Shown piece after piece: positions 40,360-49,322 of a DNA stretch of 64,000 nt. The stretch's first letter is position 1. Every line of letters starts with the position of its first letter. A program made the translations under genes and the position numbers. This stretch comes from Parietichytrium sp. I65-24A (Eukaryota > Sar > Bigyra > Thraustochytrida > Thraustochytriidae): positions 62,001-126,000 of the forward strand of contig BLSF01000076.1 in the NCBI GenBank assembly GCA_012862575.1. The letters run 5' to 3'. Below the pieces are notes generated by a model, which saw only the letters and a list, made by a program, of their open reading frames with translations, was not told where the DNA came from and did no database searches.

Positions 40360-41262
40360 CTAAGGCAGCATCATCAGGTCCACCAACAGTTTTTCTACAG
40401 CGACTAGATTCCCTCTATTTCGGCCATGTATAATCAGAGAATTGCCAAACGCGAGGGCGATGATCTTTATGCGAATTGCGTTAGGCAGCCGCTGAGACCA
40501 ATCCTGACGCCTGAGTAATTGCTTACATATGCTTGCCTGCTCGGAAGTTCGTGCAGCAAGATTCTCTACATATTCCACGACCCTGGACTCCGGGAACCAA
40601 GACTTGGAAACGCCGCAGGATCCAGAACAGAGAGACATCCAAACGATCTCAATATGTCCGCGCATCGCTGCCATCATAATGGAAGTTACGCCAGTGCGAG
40701 TTTGCTTATTGAGATCGATTGACTCCAGCGCGAGTAACATGCTGGCAATTTCTTGCTGGTTCTCGAATGAGGCGAGCATGAGAGCGCTCCATCCAACAAA
40801 GTTTTGCTTATTGAGATTGGTTTCTTGGGACTCCAAGAGCGTTTCCACAACTGCAACGTGCCCGCGCGAGGTTGCCAGAATTAACGCCGTTGCGCCGTCG
40901 ATCACGCACTCACAGTTGATATCTGCCTGATAGAAGACGAGAATCTGGGCAATGCGAACGTGCCCGCGGTCAGATGCAAACATGAGAGCCGTCCATCCAA
41001 GGTTATTGCGCAGATTAATATCGATTCCTGGCAAAGCGCACAGAAACTTGACCACCTCGAAATCCCCATCTCTAGCTGCAATCATAAGAGCACTCATGCC
41101 GTGTGACGGATGCCGAAAGTTTACGGTCAACGCGCCATTTTCGCCTCTCAAGAAGTCGCAATACAGTCCTCGCTCATCCAATTGTGCCAGCGACTCTAAA
41201 ACTCTCTCAGCGGTCGAAGCCGCCGAAGTCGCGTGCTTCGGACTGTGCACGCACAGCGCCAT
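40360..41262 (-). CDS. Ankyrin-repeat protein
   Basis: One exon, 300 residues. Five ankyrin repeats are readable at about 54-83, 88-117, 123-152, 157-186 and 191-215, with the usual G-x-TALMxAxxxGHxxVVxxLL pattern (for example GWTALMFASDRGHVRIAQILV and GATALILATSRGHVAVVETLL). The N-terminal 50 residues and C-terminal 85 residues carry no known domain; the tail has a hydrophobic segment (IRIKIIALAFGNSLII). Ankyrin repeats bind partner proteins, so the partner and process are unknown. The gene faces away from the ankyrin-TRP-type gene across a 1.7-kb gap; the two are not obvious duplicates. Confidence 0.85.
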   Translation of the reverse strand: MALCVHSPKHATSAASTAERVLESLAQLDERGLYCDFLRGENGALTVNFRHPSHGMSALMIAARDGDFEVVKFLCALPGIDINLRNNLGWTALMFASDRGHVRIAQILVFYQADINCECVIDGATALILATSRGHVAVVETLLESQETNLNKQNFVGWSALMLASFENQQEIASMLLALESIDLNKQTRTGVTSIMMAAMRGHIEIVWMSLCSGSCGVSKSWFPESRVVEYVENLAARTSEQASICKQLLRRQDWSQRLPNAIRIKIIALAFGNSLIIHGRNRGNLVAVEKLLVDLMMLP

Positions 41263-41376
41263 TGGTTTGGTAGGTACCTACTCTCCCGCGCACGGCAACG
41301 CAGCCTCTCCTTCGCGGGACTCCAGACTCCACTCCCCAGGATTCAGATCTCAGATGACAGATTTCAGATTTCAAAT

Positions 41377-41416
41377 CTCAGATCTCAGATCTCAGATCTC
41401 AGATCTCAGATCTCAG
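41377..41416. repeat. 7-bp tandem repeat (CTCAGAT) about six copies
   Basis: Perfect units, with degenerate ones before them from 41343. It lies about 115-155 bp upstream of the ankyrin gene start codon. Confidence 0.95.
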
Positions 41417-41727
41417 GCGACGCGAGTCGCACTTCCGCGCCCTTCTAGCCTCCAAGTCCAACAGACCAGAAACCGTTATGGCCGTGGGATGGTCAACTTG
41501 CCGGAGCTTCGCGAGCGTTGCGTGCGGCTCTCTGCGTCTCGAAGGCAGCGTTGCTGACCGCGCTTTGACCTGCTCTCGCGCGATGCCAGATCTTGCCAAA
41601 CGAACAGCAACGCGTGCGCAATTGGCAACGTTCTTACCCTCCCAAGGCCTGCCTCGCTCACTTCTCACCTCCCTCATCATCTCCTCCCAAATTGCATTAC
41701 ATTGCGTTACTCTGTTCTCACTGTCAA

Positions 41728-41801
41728 TGTTCAACACATAAGTGAAGCCACGAAGTGAGAGCGTAAACAAACCCTATCGGAAGGTGGGGTGTGTTCAACA
41801 C
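41728..41801. mobile_element. Copy B of the 52-55 bp dispersed element with 10-bp target duplication
   Basis: Body 41738-41791 is flanked by TGTTCAACAC at 41728-41737 and again at 41792-41801. Its reverse complement matches copy A over 52 bp without a difference. Different flanking duplications at the two sites show independent insertions rather than a copied segment. Confidence 0.78.
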
Positions 41802-42899
41802 TGATTGACTGTGAATTAACATCAGTTGTAAAGCAACACTCTGTTGCTTGAAGTTCTCCCAGTGACAATGAATTTTACTTGATTATTTTATATGAACATT
41901 CGATTTATGTGGGGAAATTCTTTCATTCTGAATTCCGAATGCTGATTTTTGATCTCTCATTGACCCCCTAATCTCGATCCAACTTTGTCGTTCAATCAAT
42001 CAATTGAAATCAATCAATTGAAAAAAAAGTGAATGACAAATGGACTCTGACAAATTACTTGCCAGTACAGTAATCAGGAGGTTTCGTAGGAGTATGCTAA
42101 TTAGGATAGGATCAAGCCTATTAGATCTAGCTAGTAGCGGGTCTAATTAAATATTTCAAGTTGAAGGATTAGGTCTATCTATTCGCCTAGCCGTCCGTGT
42201 AGTGGAGCGAAACGTTGTCGAGTGGTACGTTCATTTATACTACTATCTATAGGAGTAGGTTGACCTGCGAAATTTCCTCTGAGGATCATTCACGAACGCA
42301 TGGGGAACGACTTTGCAGAACCCATTTGCTCTCACTACCAGCACTACCAATCATCACCAATCGTAAGATTTCATAGGGGTAGAACGTAGGTGTGCGTGGT
42401 GACAATAGTGACAATCATGACGAGCGAAGGAAAAGCGTCCTCGCAATTTTGGGATGCGCAAGCGATTCGTCTCACGAGTCACTCAGCTTTCGAGTTCGAG
42501 AGTCCACTGCTAAGGACACGCATCCTCTCTCTAGCTAGCTAGATAGTAGATAACTATATACAACTCTCTAGCTCTAGAGCTCTTGAGAGGACTGGCTGGT
42601 TTGCTCGCATTTTTTGGAGTCGAGGAAGACTCGCGCAAAGTGGTGCAACACATTGCAACACTCTCGGAAGCTCGTCTGTAACCTCTAGCTAGCTAGCTCT
42701 CTGGAGAGGAAGCAGCCAAGAGACTTGAAAGCACAAGCAAAGATAAGCGGAGCAGACAACCCAGCCAGCGAACAGCGCGACTATACTGGGAGTAGCTCCC
42801 TGGCTCTCAACTAGAGCTAGATCAAGTCACAAGTCACAATTCACAATTCAGAAGGCTCGAGTGCGTGTGAAGACGTGAAACGTGCACACGTGAAAACGT

Positions 42900-42960
42900 G
42901 AACACGGGAACACGGGAACACGGGAACACGGGAGCGTCAAGGATCAAGGATCAAGGATCA
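42900..42960. repeat. Adjacent 8-bp (GAACACGG)4 and 7-bp (GGATCAA) tandem repeats
   Basis: Two arrays with different units lie directly in front of the ankyrin-TRP-type start codon at 42970, so they are probably in the 5' untranslated region. Confidence 0.93.
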
Positions 42961-42969
42961 GGGGGCAGG

Positions 42970-45900
42970 ATGGGCCAAGGCAAAGCTGGGACATCGGACG
43001 CGATGGACGTTGGCGCACTGGACCGTGACGATCTGTTCTATGAGCTTGTTGCCGCAGTGGAGGACGACGACTGGTCCGCGACCAAGTCACTGTTGGCTTT
43101 TATGCGACTCGAAGACGTTTGCCAACTGGACCCTCGGAGAGGCTCCGCAAGCTTCGGTTTGAGCCCCCTTCACATCGTTCGAAGCGCAGAAACAGCGGCG
43201 CACCTAGTTGATTTTGGCGTTCCGGTGGACTTGGCTGGCTTTTGCAGTGCCACGCCGTTGGTGTGCGCGGTGAGATTCCCACGGGCGCTCAAGTACTTAC
43301 TGGGTGCCGGAGCTGATGCAGGACACACGACGGACGATGGGTCCACGGCGCTGCATCATGCAGTGCTGGCCAACTCCCTGGAAGCGTGCAAGGCGCTGGT
43401 GGCCGCTGGCGCCGACGTTAACCGGCAGGACAACAACGGAAACGCGTGTTTGCACATGGTTGGGTCAGTGGCAGTGGCAAAATTTTTGGTACGCTGCGGG
43501 GCGGACCCTGTGATGGTGAATAAAGACGGGAACATTCCGCTAGAAGAGGCGGTGGCCAAAGGCGGCCACGCAGCGTCAATGGAAGTGGCTGGGTTTCTGC
43601 TTGATGCCTCCCAGCGCTCCAACCGCTCGCGGACCCAACAGCTGCTGCAAGCCCTGCGTGACCATGTCCTAGAGATGAGAAAGAACGGGCAGTGTAATGC
43701 GGACGAAGAGGCCACCGAGACTTTGCTCCCGATACGGTTTGTGGAATCCGAGAGCGATGATGAGGGCAAGCAGGAGCGCATTGCATACGAGTCGAGTTCC
43801 AGCTACGGGGCCCGCGAAAAATGGGACTCTGTGAAAAATAGAGTCTTAAAAGGTAACCTTCGTATGGTTCGGCTCTGCAGAAACCAGAGCGAGTGCGCCC
43901 CCGAAAAGTGGGCGGCAGGGAGGAAGCCGGCGTTCGCCAAACGCACAATGTCATCCTCTGACAAGTACGACAAGCTCAAGAGCGAGTTCTATCAGGTAAG
44001 TGAACGTCTTTGGTTGAATCTTCCCGGACCTTTCTTCCATTTTTGTCAGTCACAATGGAGAGCCTACTGACACTGCGTAGAGCTTCTTTGAGTTGATGGT
44101 AAAAGAGCGTCCAGAGTTAGCGCTGAAGATCCTTGATCGCCAGAGAACGCTCGTCTACCAGCGGCATGGTTGCAGAACATACGCGTATTGCTTTGACCTC
44201 GTGGGCACACCACTTCGATGCTCAAGTGCGGTGCGCGCTATGGTGAAAGAGCACCGCTACGACCTCATTTCACACCCGGTCGTTCAGTGGCAAGTAAGTT
44301 GTTCCTCATACTTTTCTGGCATGCCGTTCATCTTTCTTGTCGAAGTGCCGAGCACAAAAGAAGGTCAACAAGCAAAACTAACGGTGTTCGGAACTTCAGA
44401 TAACTGCCAAGTTTATTATTTATGCTAGGTACATGCTTTATTTTGAGTTCATCACCGCTGTAATTTACTCGATTATTCTCGTGATAACCTTCAGCGTTGA
44501 GCCGCAGCATCAGCTCAAGTGGGCGGCCGCACTCTTTGGTGGCAGGATCTTCACCGAGCCAAGTTGGGACGAGGCCGCCGATGTCGGATACCTGCTTGCG
44601 GAGTCGTTACTTGTCTTCATCACTGCGCGAAACATCTTCGCGCACCTGCTGCTTTGGAAGGTGGTTGCTAAGGACAACCAGTGCAAAAGCACTCTCTTTT
44701 CGACACTAGTTGCCGGAAGCGAGTCATACATGATTGACTCGTCAATTTGGCCATATATGCTGGTCATTCTAAGGGAAGTTCTGACCTATCATGCTCCCGG
44801 AGGGCTAGCGCTGGAGGTGGCTCGAGTGATTGGCGGGGTCACGCTCCTCTCGGCATTCTCGCGCGTCTTGCACTTTGCGGAGGGGCTGTATGACCAACTG
44901 GGGCTCACCATTCACACAATCCGGCGGATGTTTTATGATTCGCAGTCGTATTTTTACGCTCTCGGAATCTTTATTGTAGGATTCAGCATGTGCATGACAA
45001 CGTTGTACAGTGACAGTGAGATCGAGGACTTCAACACCTTCATCAACTCCTTTGTGTCGCTCTTTTTCTTCGTGTTTAACCTAGACATTGGGGGGATTTC
45101 AGCGGACACGAAAGCATTGCGTCGGGCTTGTGGATTCACCTTTCTCGGCTTGTACATGATATTGGTAGTGCTCACAATTGTGAACCTCATCATTGCCGTG
45201 TACAGCAACACATACGAAGAGATTCACCAGCAAGCAAAGGAACAAAGCGTATTTTCTCGTGCTCGGTTTGTCCTTCAAATGGAAGAGCAAGGGGGCGTTT
45301 TTGCGGCAGTTTTGCAGCGATATTGTCCTAAACAAGCCTGTAAACAAAACGCCTGGTTTAAGTGGGAGAAGAAAAACTTTATTGGCCGCAAGGTCATGGT
45401 GAAGGAGTACCCCTCCGGGAAAATCGACATCGAGACTACAGAGAACATCATGCGATTCATTTATCATCAACGCTGCCCGCCTTACTTCTTGCCAGTTGCA
45501 AAATTCTACGAAAACACGAGCTGTGCCATTTCCCCAATGGAGAATGCTGAAAAGTTCACTTGGTCCAAGATTGACTTGAACGACACCTCCTCTATGTCTG
45601 CATGTAATGGAGAGGTGCTTAGCCCCCCTCCTGGAAAGTACGGCAGCTTTAACGGGGTTGTTGACAATTCTCCAGAGAAACAACCATTGCGCAAAATTGC
45701 TGACGACGTGGAGAGTGCAAATCGAGAGCGAGTCGAGTCCACGGAGTGGACGTTTTCTCCCTACACAAAGTCTTTTGAGAATTGCAACTCTGTGAGGGTT
45801 GGCCACTTTTATCGTGATGCAAAGTACGTAGACGACGTTACAGTTTCATCCACTTCTGAAACCTCGCCCTTGTATGCAGGAGGCGGTACTTCGCTGCCGT

Positions 45901-46034
45901 CCCCGTCGCGGCGACATCGCGCCAGTTCAGTTGAAAGCACGGGATGGGGTCAAGGCCACGACGACATGCTGGTCAGACTGGCTCGAATCGAAGAGAAGCT
46001 TGAATCTATGGGCAATGTCCTCGGCGCAATGTGA
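42970..46034 (+). CDS. Ankyrin-repeat TRP-type cation channel
   Basis: Three exons (42970-43995, 44081-44293, 44400-46034), all phase 0, give 957 residues. Introns are 85 and 106 bp with GTAAGT donors. Residues about 62-220 are ankyrin repeats. A linker leads to a six-helix domain: S1 about 419-446, S2 478-505, S3 520-542, S4 545-575, S5 595-620, a pore stretch about 625-645 (FVSLFFFVFNLDIGG) and S6 662-692 (LVVLTIVNLIIAVYSNTYEEI). S6 and the following charged helix resemble TRP and polycystin channels. The pore lacks the GMGD/GxGD filter of TRPV types and has FNLD. A C-terminal coiled coil (about 935-955) could help tetramer formation. It is probably a calcium-permeable sensory channel, but the stimulus is unknown. 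The start is the first ATG, just after two tandem repeats. Confidence 0.82.
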
Positions 46035-46330
46035 GGATCACAGGAATCAAGTTTTCTGACAGTGAGTTCTGAAAGCGAAGGAAAGAAAGAAAAAGAGAAA
46101 TAGCTTTTATAATTCAAGTAATGTGCGCTTCCGTCTCTCCTCGCTCAGTCTCAATACTGTGCTCCGACAGACGAATCAATACGCAAACTGTCATCTTGAC
46201 TAACTGTAAAGACAGAGTTTGACTGACTATAAAACGGTTGTATAGAATACAAGGACACTCACACACACACACACTCACTGCGTATGAGACGTGACCCAGT
46301 TGGTGTCAGACATTGTCAGACCCCCAAAAC
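46035..46330. other. Short intergenic region between convergent genes
   Basis: 296 bp between two stops on opposite strands, with an AC dinucleotide run at about 46258-46275. No gene seen. Confidence 0.6.
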
Positions 46331-48196
46331 CTAGACCTGGTAAAACCCAGCTGGGCCGTCAATTCTTCGGCTATCCAGACCACTGGATGCGCTGCTGAGG
46401 CCGCTTGACCTTGAGCTTAGGCCGCTTGACCTCGAGCTGAGGCCACTCGACCTACTGCTGAGACTGCTGACATTGCTGAGGAAGCTCATCACTGTGGAGC
46501 GCGTCTTGTTTGACGCGCCACTCTTGCGGTCAAAGAGAGGATTGTCTGAAGCGGAGGACTTGCCCTTGAACGTGCGTCCACCCTTCGAGCCGGCATTGTT
46601 GAAGTCGTCCATGACAGCTTGAGCAGAGGTGATTGATGGTTTCGGAGAAACAATGCCCCCGCTCTGACTGTCATAGCTGTTTGGGTGCCTCTGAGTGTAC
46701 GTCGAAGAGTTAAATTGCTGGTTTGCTGGGACCATCGCTTCTGGCGCAACGTCGAACTGTGAATCGTACCTGCTCTGAGGACTTCCGTGGCCTTGGGAAG
46801 AAGGTTTGGAGTTCTGTGGGTCTACGCCAGCAGACTGTCTCCGCTGCCTTGCAAGGAAGAGTCCCACGGCACCGAAAGCCGACACTCCGCCAGCGATGGC
46901 GGCAATGAGAGGCATCGAACTCTCTTCGCTCTCACTCTGAATAGCAACTGGAGTTGGGGCTGGGGCGCTTCCAGGGTTGGATGAGAGAGTCGGTGAAGGT
47001 GTCGGGACACTCTCGTCTGCAGTGGCTCGCATATAGTATGACCCAAAGGTTTTCTTGATATACTTGCTTGCGTACTTGCCTGTGCAAGTGAGATCGGTGA
47101 AGGCATTGTTGGCGCATGCGTTTCCATTCAGCATACGCAATGGATCGCCAGCGGTGGTGCTGTCTGTGAACTGGCTTAGAGCATAGCTGACGAGCTGATA
47201 CTCATCCTTTCCAGAGCGAAGACCGCCGAGAGAGTCTAACAGGTCGGTATTCTGGGACATGATAGAGCTGGACGAAGAAGTGAGGGTCACCTCGGCAGCA
47301 AAGATTGGCACCCTGGTGGCAGCGTCCATTACGTTGGCCACAGTTAGTGTCGTAGCACCTGTGGCAAACGAGAACCCGTAAAGAACGTTGCTGGGCTGAG
47401 CCACGGCGGCATTCGAGGCGTCCACGAGCTGATTGTTGTTTGCTGCGGTTCCGACTATCACAACGACGGCTGAATTTGCTTGTCGAATATTGCTGATCAC
47501 GAGATCATGGTAAACTTTTGAGGCAGCCCAGTCCGCCGCAGCAGATCGAACATCAAACATAACGTTCTTTCGATTGAGATACGTGCTGGCCATGCCAGCC
47601 CAGAAAGTGTTGGCCTCATTTTGGTCGCCCACGGAGATAGAAAAGATGCAATACGCGCCAAGAGATTCACAAATTCCAGCAAAGGCTTGTGCTTTTGTCT
47701 TTTCGCTTTCGGAAGTGTCAGTCAAAGTCACGACAAAGGCGTTGACACCCCACTTGGTGACGAGGTGGTTCATGGCGGCTTCCTTTGCGCAGCCATCAGT
47801 TGACTTCATATGGATTGCTGTGAGCTGAACTCTCTCAGAGTTTTGATCCAACAGGTTGGTGCCCTCAACTTTGAGTTGCCCATGCTTGTTTGCAAAGTTG
47901 GCATTGCTCACCGATGCCAGGTTTTCGTCATCACAGTTGTTGTTATTGCCTCCGAGAAGTCTGCACTCCCACTTGAAAGCATCCACTGAGTCAATGAAGC
48001 CGGGTACACAAGAGTTGAGGCAGCCATTCCAATACTTTGATTTGCGAAAGCAAAATTTGCCGCTTTGGCAGCAACCCGGGTTCGACCCGCAATCCTGGTC
48101 GTCCGGCACGACCACCCCGTAGCAGGTATCCTCTGTTTGCGCGGTCACCCGGTTGACGAGCGCAAGAAGCGCCGCGCAGCAAGCTGTGATTCTCAT
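46331..48196 (-). CDS. Membrane-anchored CBM1-like + degenerate GH5 protein
   Basis: One exon, 621 residues from the ATG at 48196, which opens a signal peptide (MRITACCAALLALVNRVTA). Residues 36-63 carry cysteines with the spacing of fungal-type cellulose-binding module CBM1 (C-x5-C-x9-C-L, with Y55/W56). Residues about 115-400 follow the glycoside hydrolase family 5 cellulase layout (LKVEGTNLLDQNSERVQLTAIH; WGVNAFVVTL; RKNVMFDV; VPIFAAE). The motif usually reading YEIxNEP reads FDVRSAA, so the acid/base Glu is missing, while the nucleophile-like Glu in FAAE is kept. A Pro/Ser linker, one transmembrane helix (about 427-449), a basic stop-transfer RQRRQ and a 165-residue Ser-rich tail follow. 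It looks like a surface protein that binds, but does not cut, cellulose or similar glycans. Confidence 0.8.
   Translation of the reverse strand: MRITACCAALLALVNRVTAQTEDTCYGVVVPDDQDCGSNPGCCQSGKFCFRKSKYWNGCLNSCVPGFIDSVDAFKWECRLLGGNNNNCDDENLASVSNANFANKHGQLKVEGTNLLDQNSERVQLTAIHMKSTDGCAKEAAMNHLVTKWGVNAFVVTLTDTSESEKTKAQAFAGICESLGAYCIFSISVGDQNEANTFWAGMASTYLNRKNVMFDVRSAAADWAASKVYHDLVISNIRQANSAVVVIVGTAANNNQLVDASNAAVAQPSNVLYGFSFATGATTLTVANVMDAATRVPIFAAEVTLTSSSSSIMSQNTDLLDSLGGLRSGKDEYQLVSYALSQFTDSTTAGDPLRMLNGNACANNAFTDLTCTGKYASKYIKKTFGSYYMRATADESVPTPSPTLSSNPGSAPAPTPVAIQSESEESSMPLIAAIAGGVSAFGAVGLFLARQRRQSAGVDPQNSKPSSQGHGSPQSRYDSQFDVAPEAMVPANQQFNSSTYTQRHPNSYDSQSGGIVSPKPSITSAQAVMDDFNNAGSKGGRTFKGKSSASDNPLFDRKSGASNKTRSTVMSFLSNVSSLSSRSSGLSSRSSGLSSRSSGLSSASSGLDSRRIDGPAGFYQV
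46389..46470 (-). repeat. 21-bp coding repeat (RSSGLSS) in the tail of the GH5-like protein
   Basis: Four imperfect 21-bp units encode successive Arg-Ser-Ser-Gly-Leu-Ser-Ser blocks in the cytoplasmic tail. The serines next to arginine are candidate kinase sites, which is inference. Confidence 0.9.
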
Positions 48197-49300
48197 GCTT
48201 GGGGAATGAAAACTATGTGTCAAGTCGGTCAGAAAGACTTGCTGTCTTTCAGCTCTTCGTTTGGCCCAAGCCTGCAAGCTCGAGTTGCAGCTGCCCAGTC
48301 TAGTCCAGTCCACTCCGTGGAGGCTCCGCTCCGCTGGTTGCGCGTCAGGTGGAGACGCCGAGCACTGCAGTCGGTCGCTCTTCCACGTATGCTGTCTTCG
48401 CTGTGTTGGCCCACCACTTTGCGCTGGTGTGTGGCTGACTTGTCTCTAGGACGGATTGAGCACCGATTTGGTGGGTGCAGACACTCTGACTCGAAGCTTG
48501 CCACCTGTGTCCACGTACGCAGTTGTGAGGCTCCAGAAGAAGAGCGAGTGCACTTGGCACAGGTTATGCCAGGAGAGTGCAAGGCAACTGGTCACTGAGA
48601 ACAGCTGATCGCTAAGGACCGGGAGTACCTTGACCCGGCCGAGTTCCGTCCCTTGCAAGAAGCCTGCGACACTTTTTTAACTTTTACAACCTTTTGCGAA
48701 GGGCATGAACAAAGCTACCACGGGCCACTTTTCCCAGTTCTCTATTGCCACTTTTTCTTCTCCTTCCTCTTCTCCTCTCCACCAGCCAGCTTGATCCAAT
48801 CCCGCCAACGATGAGCTACTGCACCGGTACCAAGTACTCTCCTCAGCTTTCACACCCGCGCAATCAAACGATCCACCTCGGGCGATCTACTTTTCTCCCT
48901 CTTCCTTCCTTTCTTCCTTTCTTCCTTGCCTGCCCAATGTCTCTATTGTCTATCGTCTATAATTGTCAGTGTCAAATGTCCACCACCTTTTGTATCTTGC
49001 GTCGCTCTCTCTCCCACTCTCCCACTCTCTCACTCTCTCGCGTGTGACTGACCAAAGGCCAGCAATACCAACACAAGACTTCACGTGTGCCTCCCACTTC
49101 TCTCCTTCATCCATGCTCAAACTATGCGCACGCCTTGTGCAACTTGCAAGATGTGCAATGTGCAATCTGCAATCTGCAACACTACGCCGCTTGCCTAACC
49201 ATCGACTAGCCACGCAACCACCGTAACAGACCTTGCTCTAGTTCTATACGCGATGACTAAGTAGACCCTTAATACCCTTGAGGACGAGCGAGGGAGGGAA

Positions 49301-49322
49301 AGAGAGAGAGAGAGAGAGAGAG
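49301..49322. repeat. GA dinucleotide microsatellite
   Basis: About eleven GA units in a gene-free stretch. Confidence 0.9.

Larger units (their letters stand above)
41263..42969. other. Intergenic region with element copy B and tandem repeats
   Basis: Shared upstream region of two divergent ankyrin genes. It contains CTCAGAT repeats (41377-41416), the 52-bp element copy B (41728-41801 with its duplications), a TAG/CTA-rich segment (42061-42270), TAGCTAG runs (42533 and 42690) and the GAACACGG and GGATCAA arrays just before 42970. No gene seen. Confidence 0.65.

Noticed and set aside
41377-41416. CRISPR-like array
   Set aside because: The units are contiguous 7-mers without spacers, so it is a simple tandem repeat in a eukaryotic genome.
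42533-42700. TAGCTAGCTAGC runs (also 4384) as ends of a transposon
   Set aside because: They are short self-complementary runs without matching flanks or internal coding sequence.
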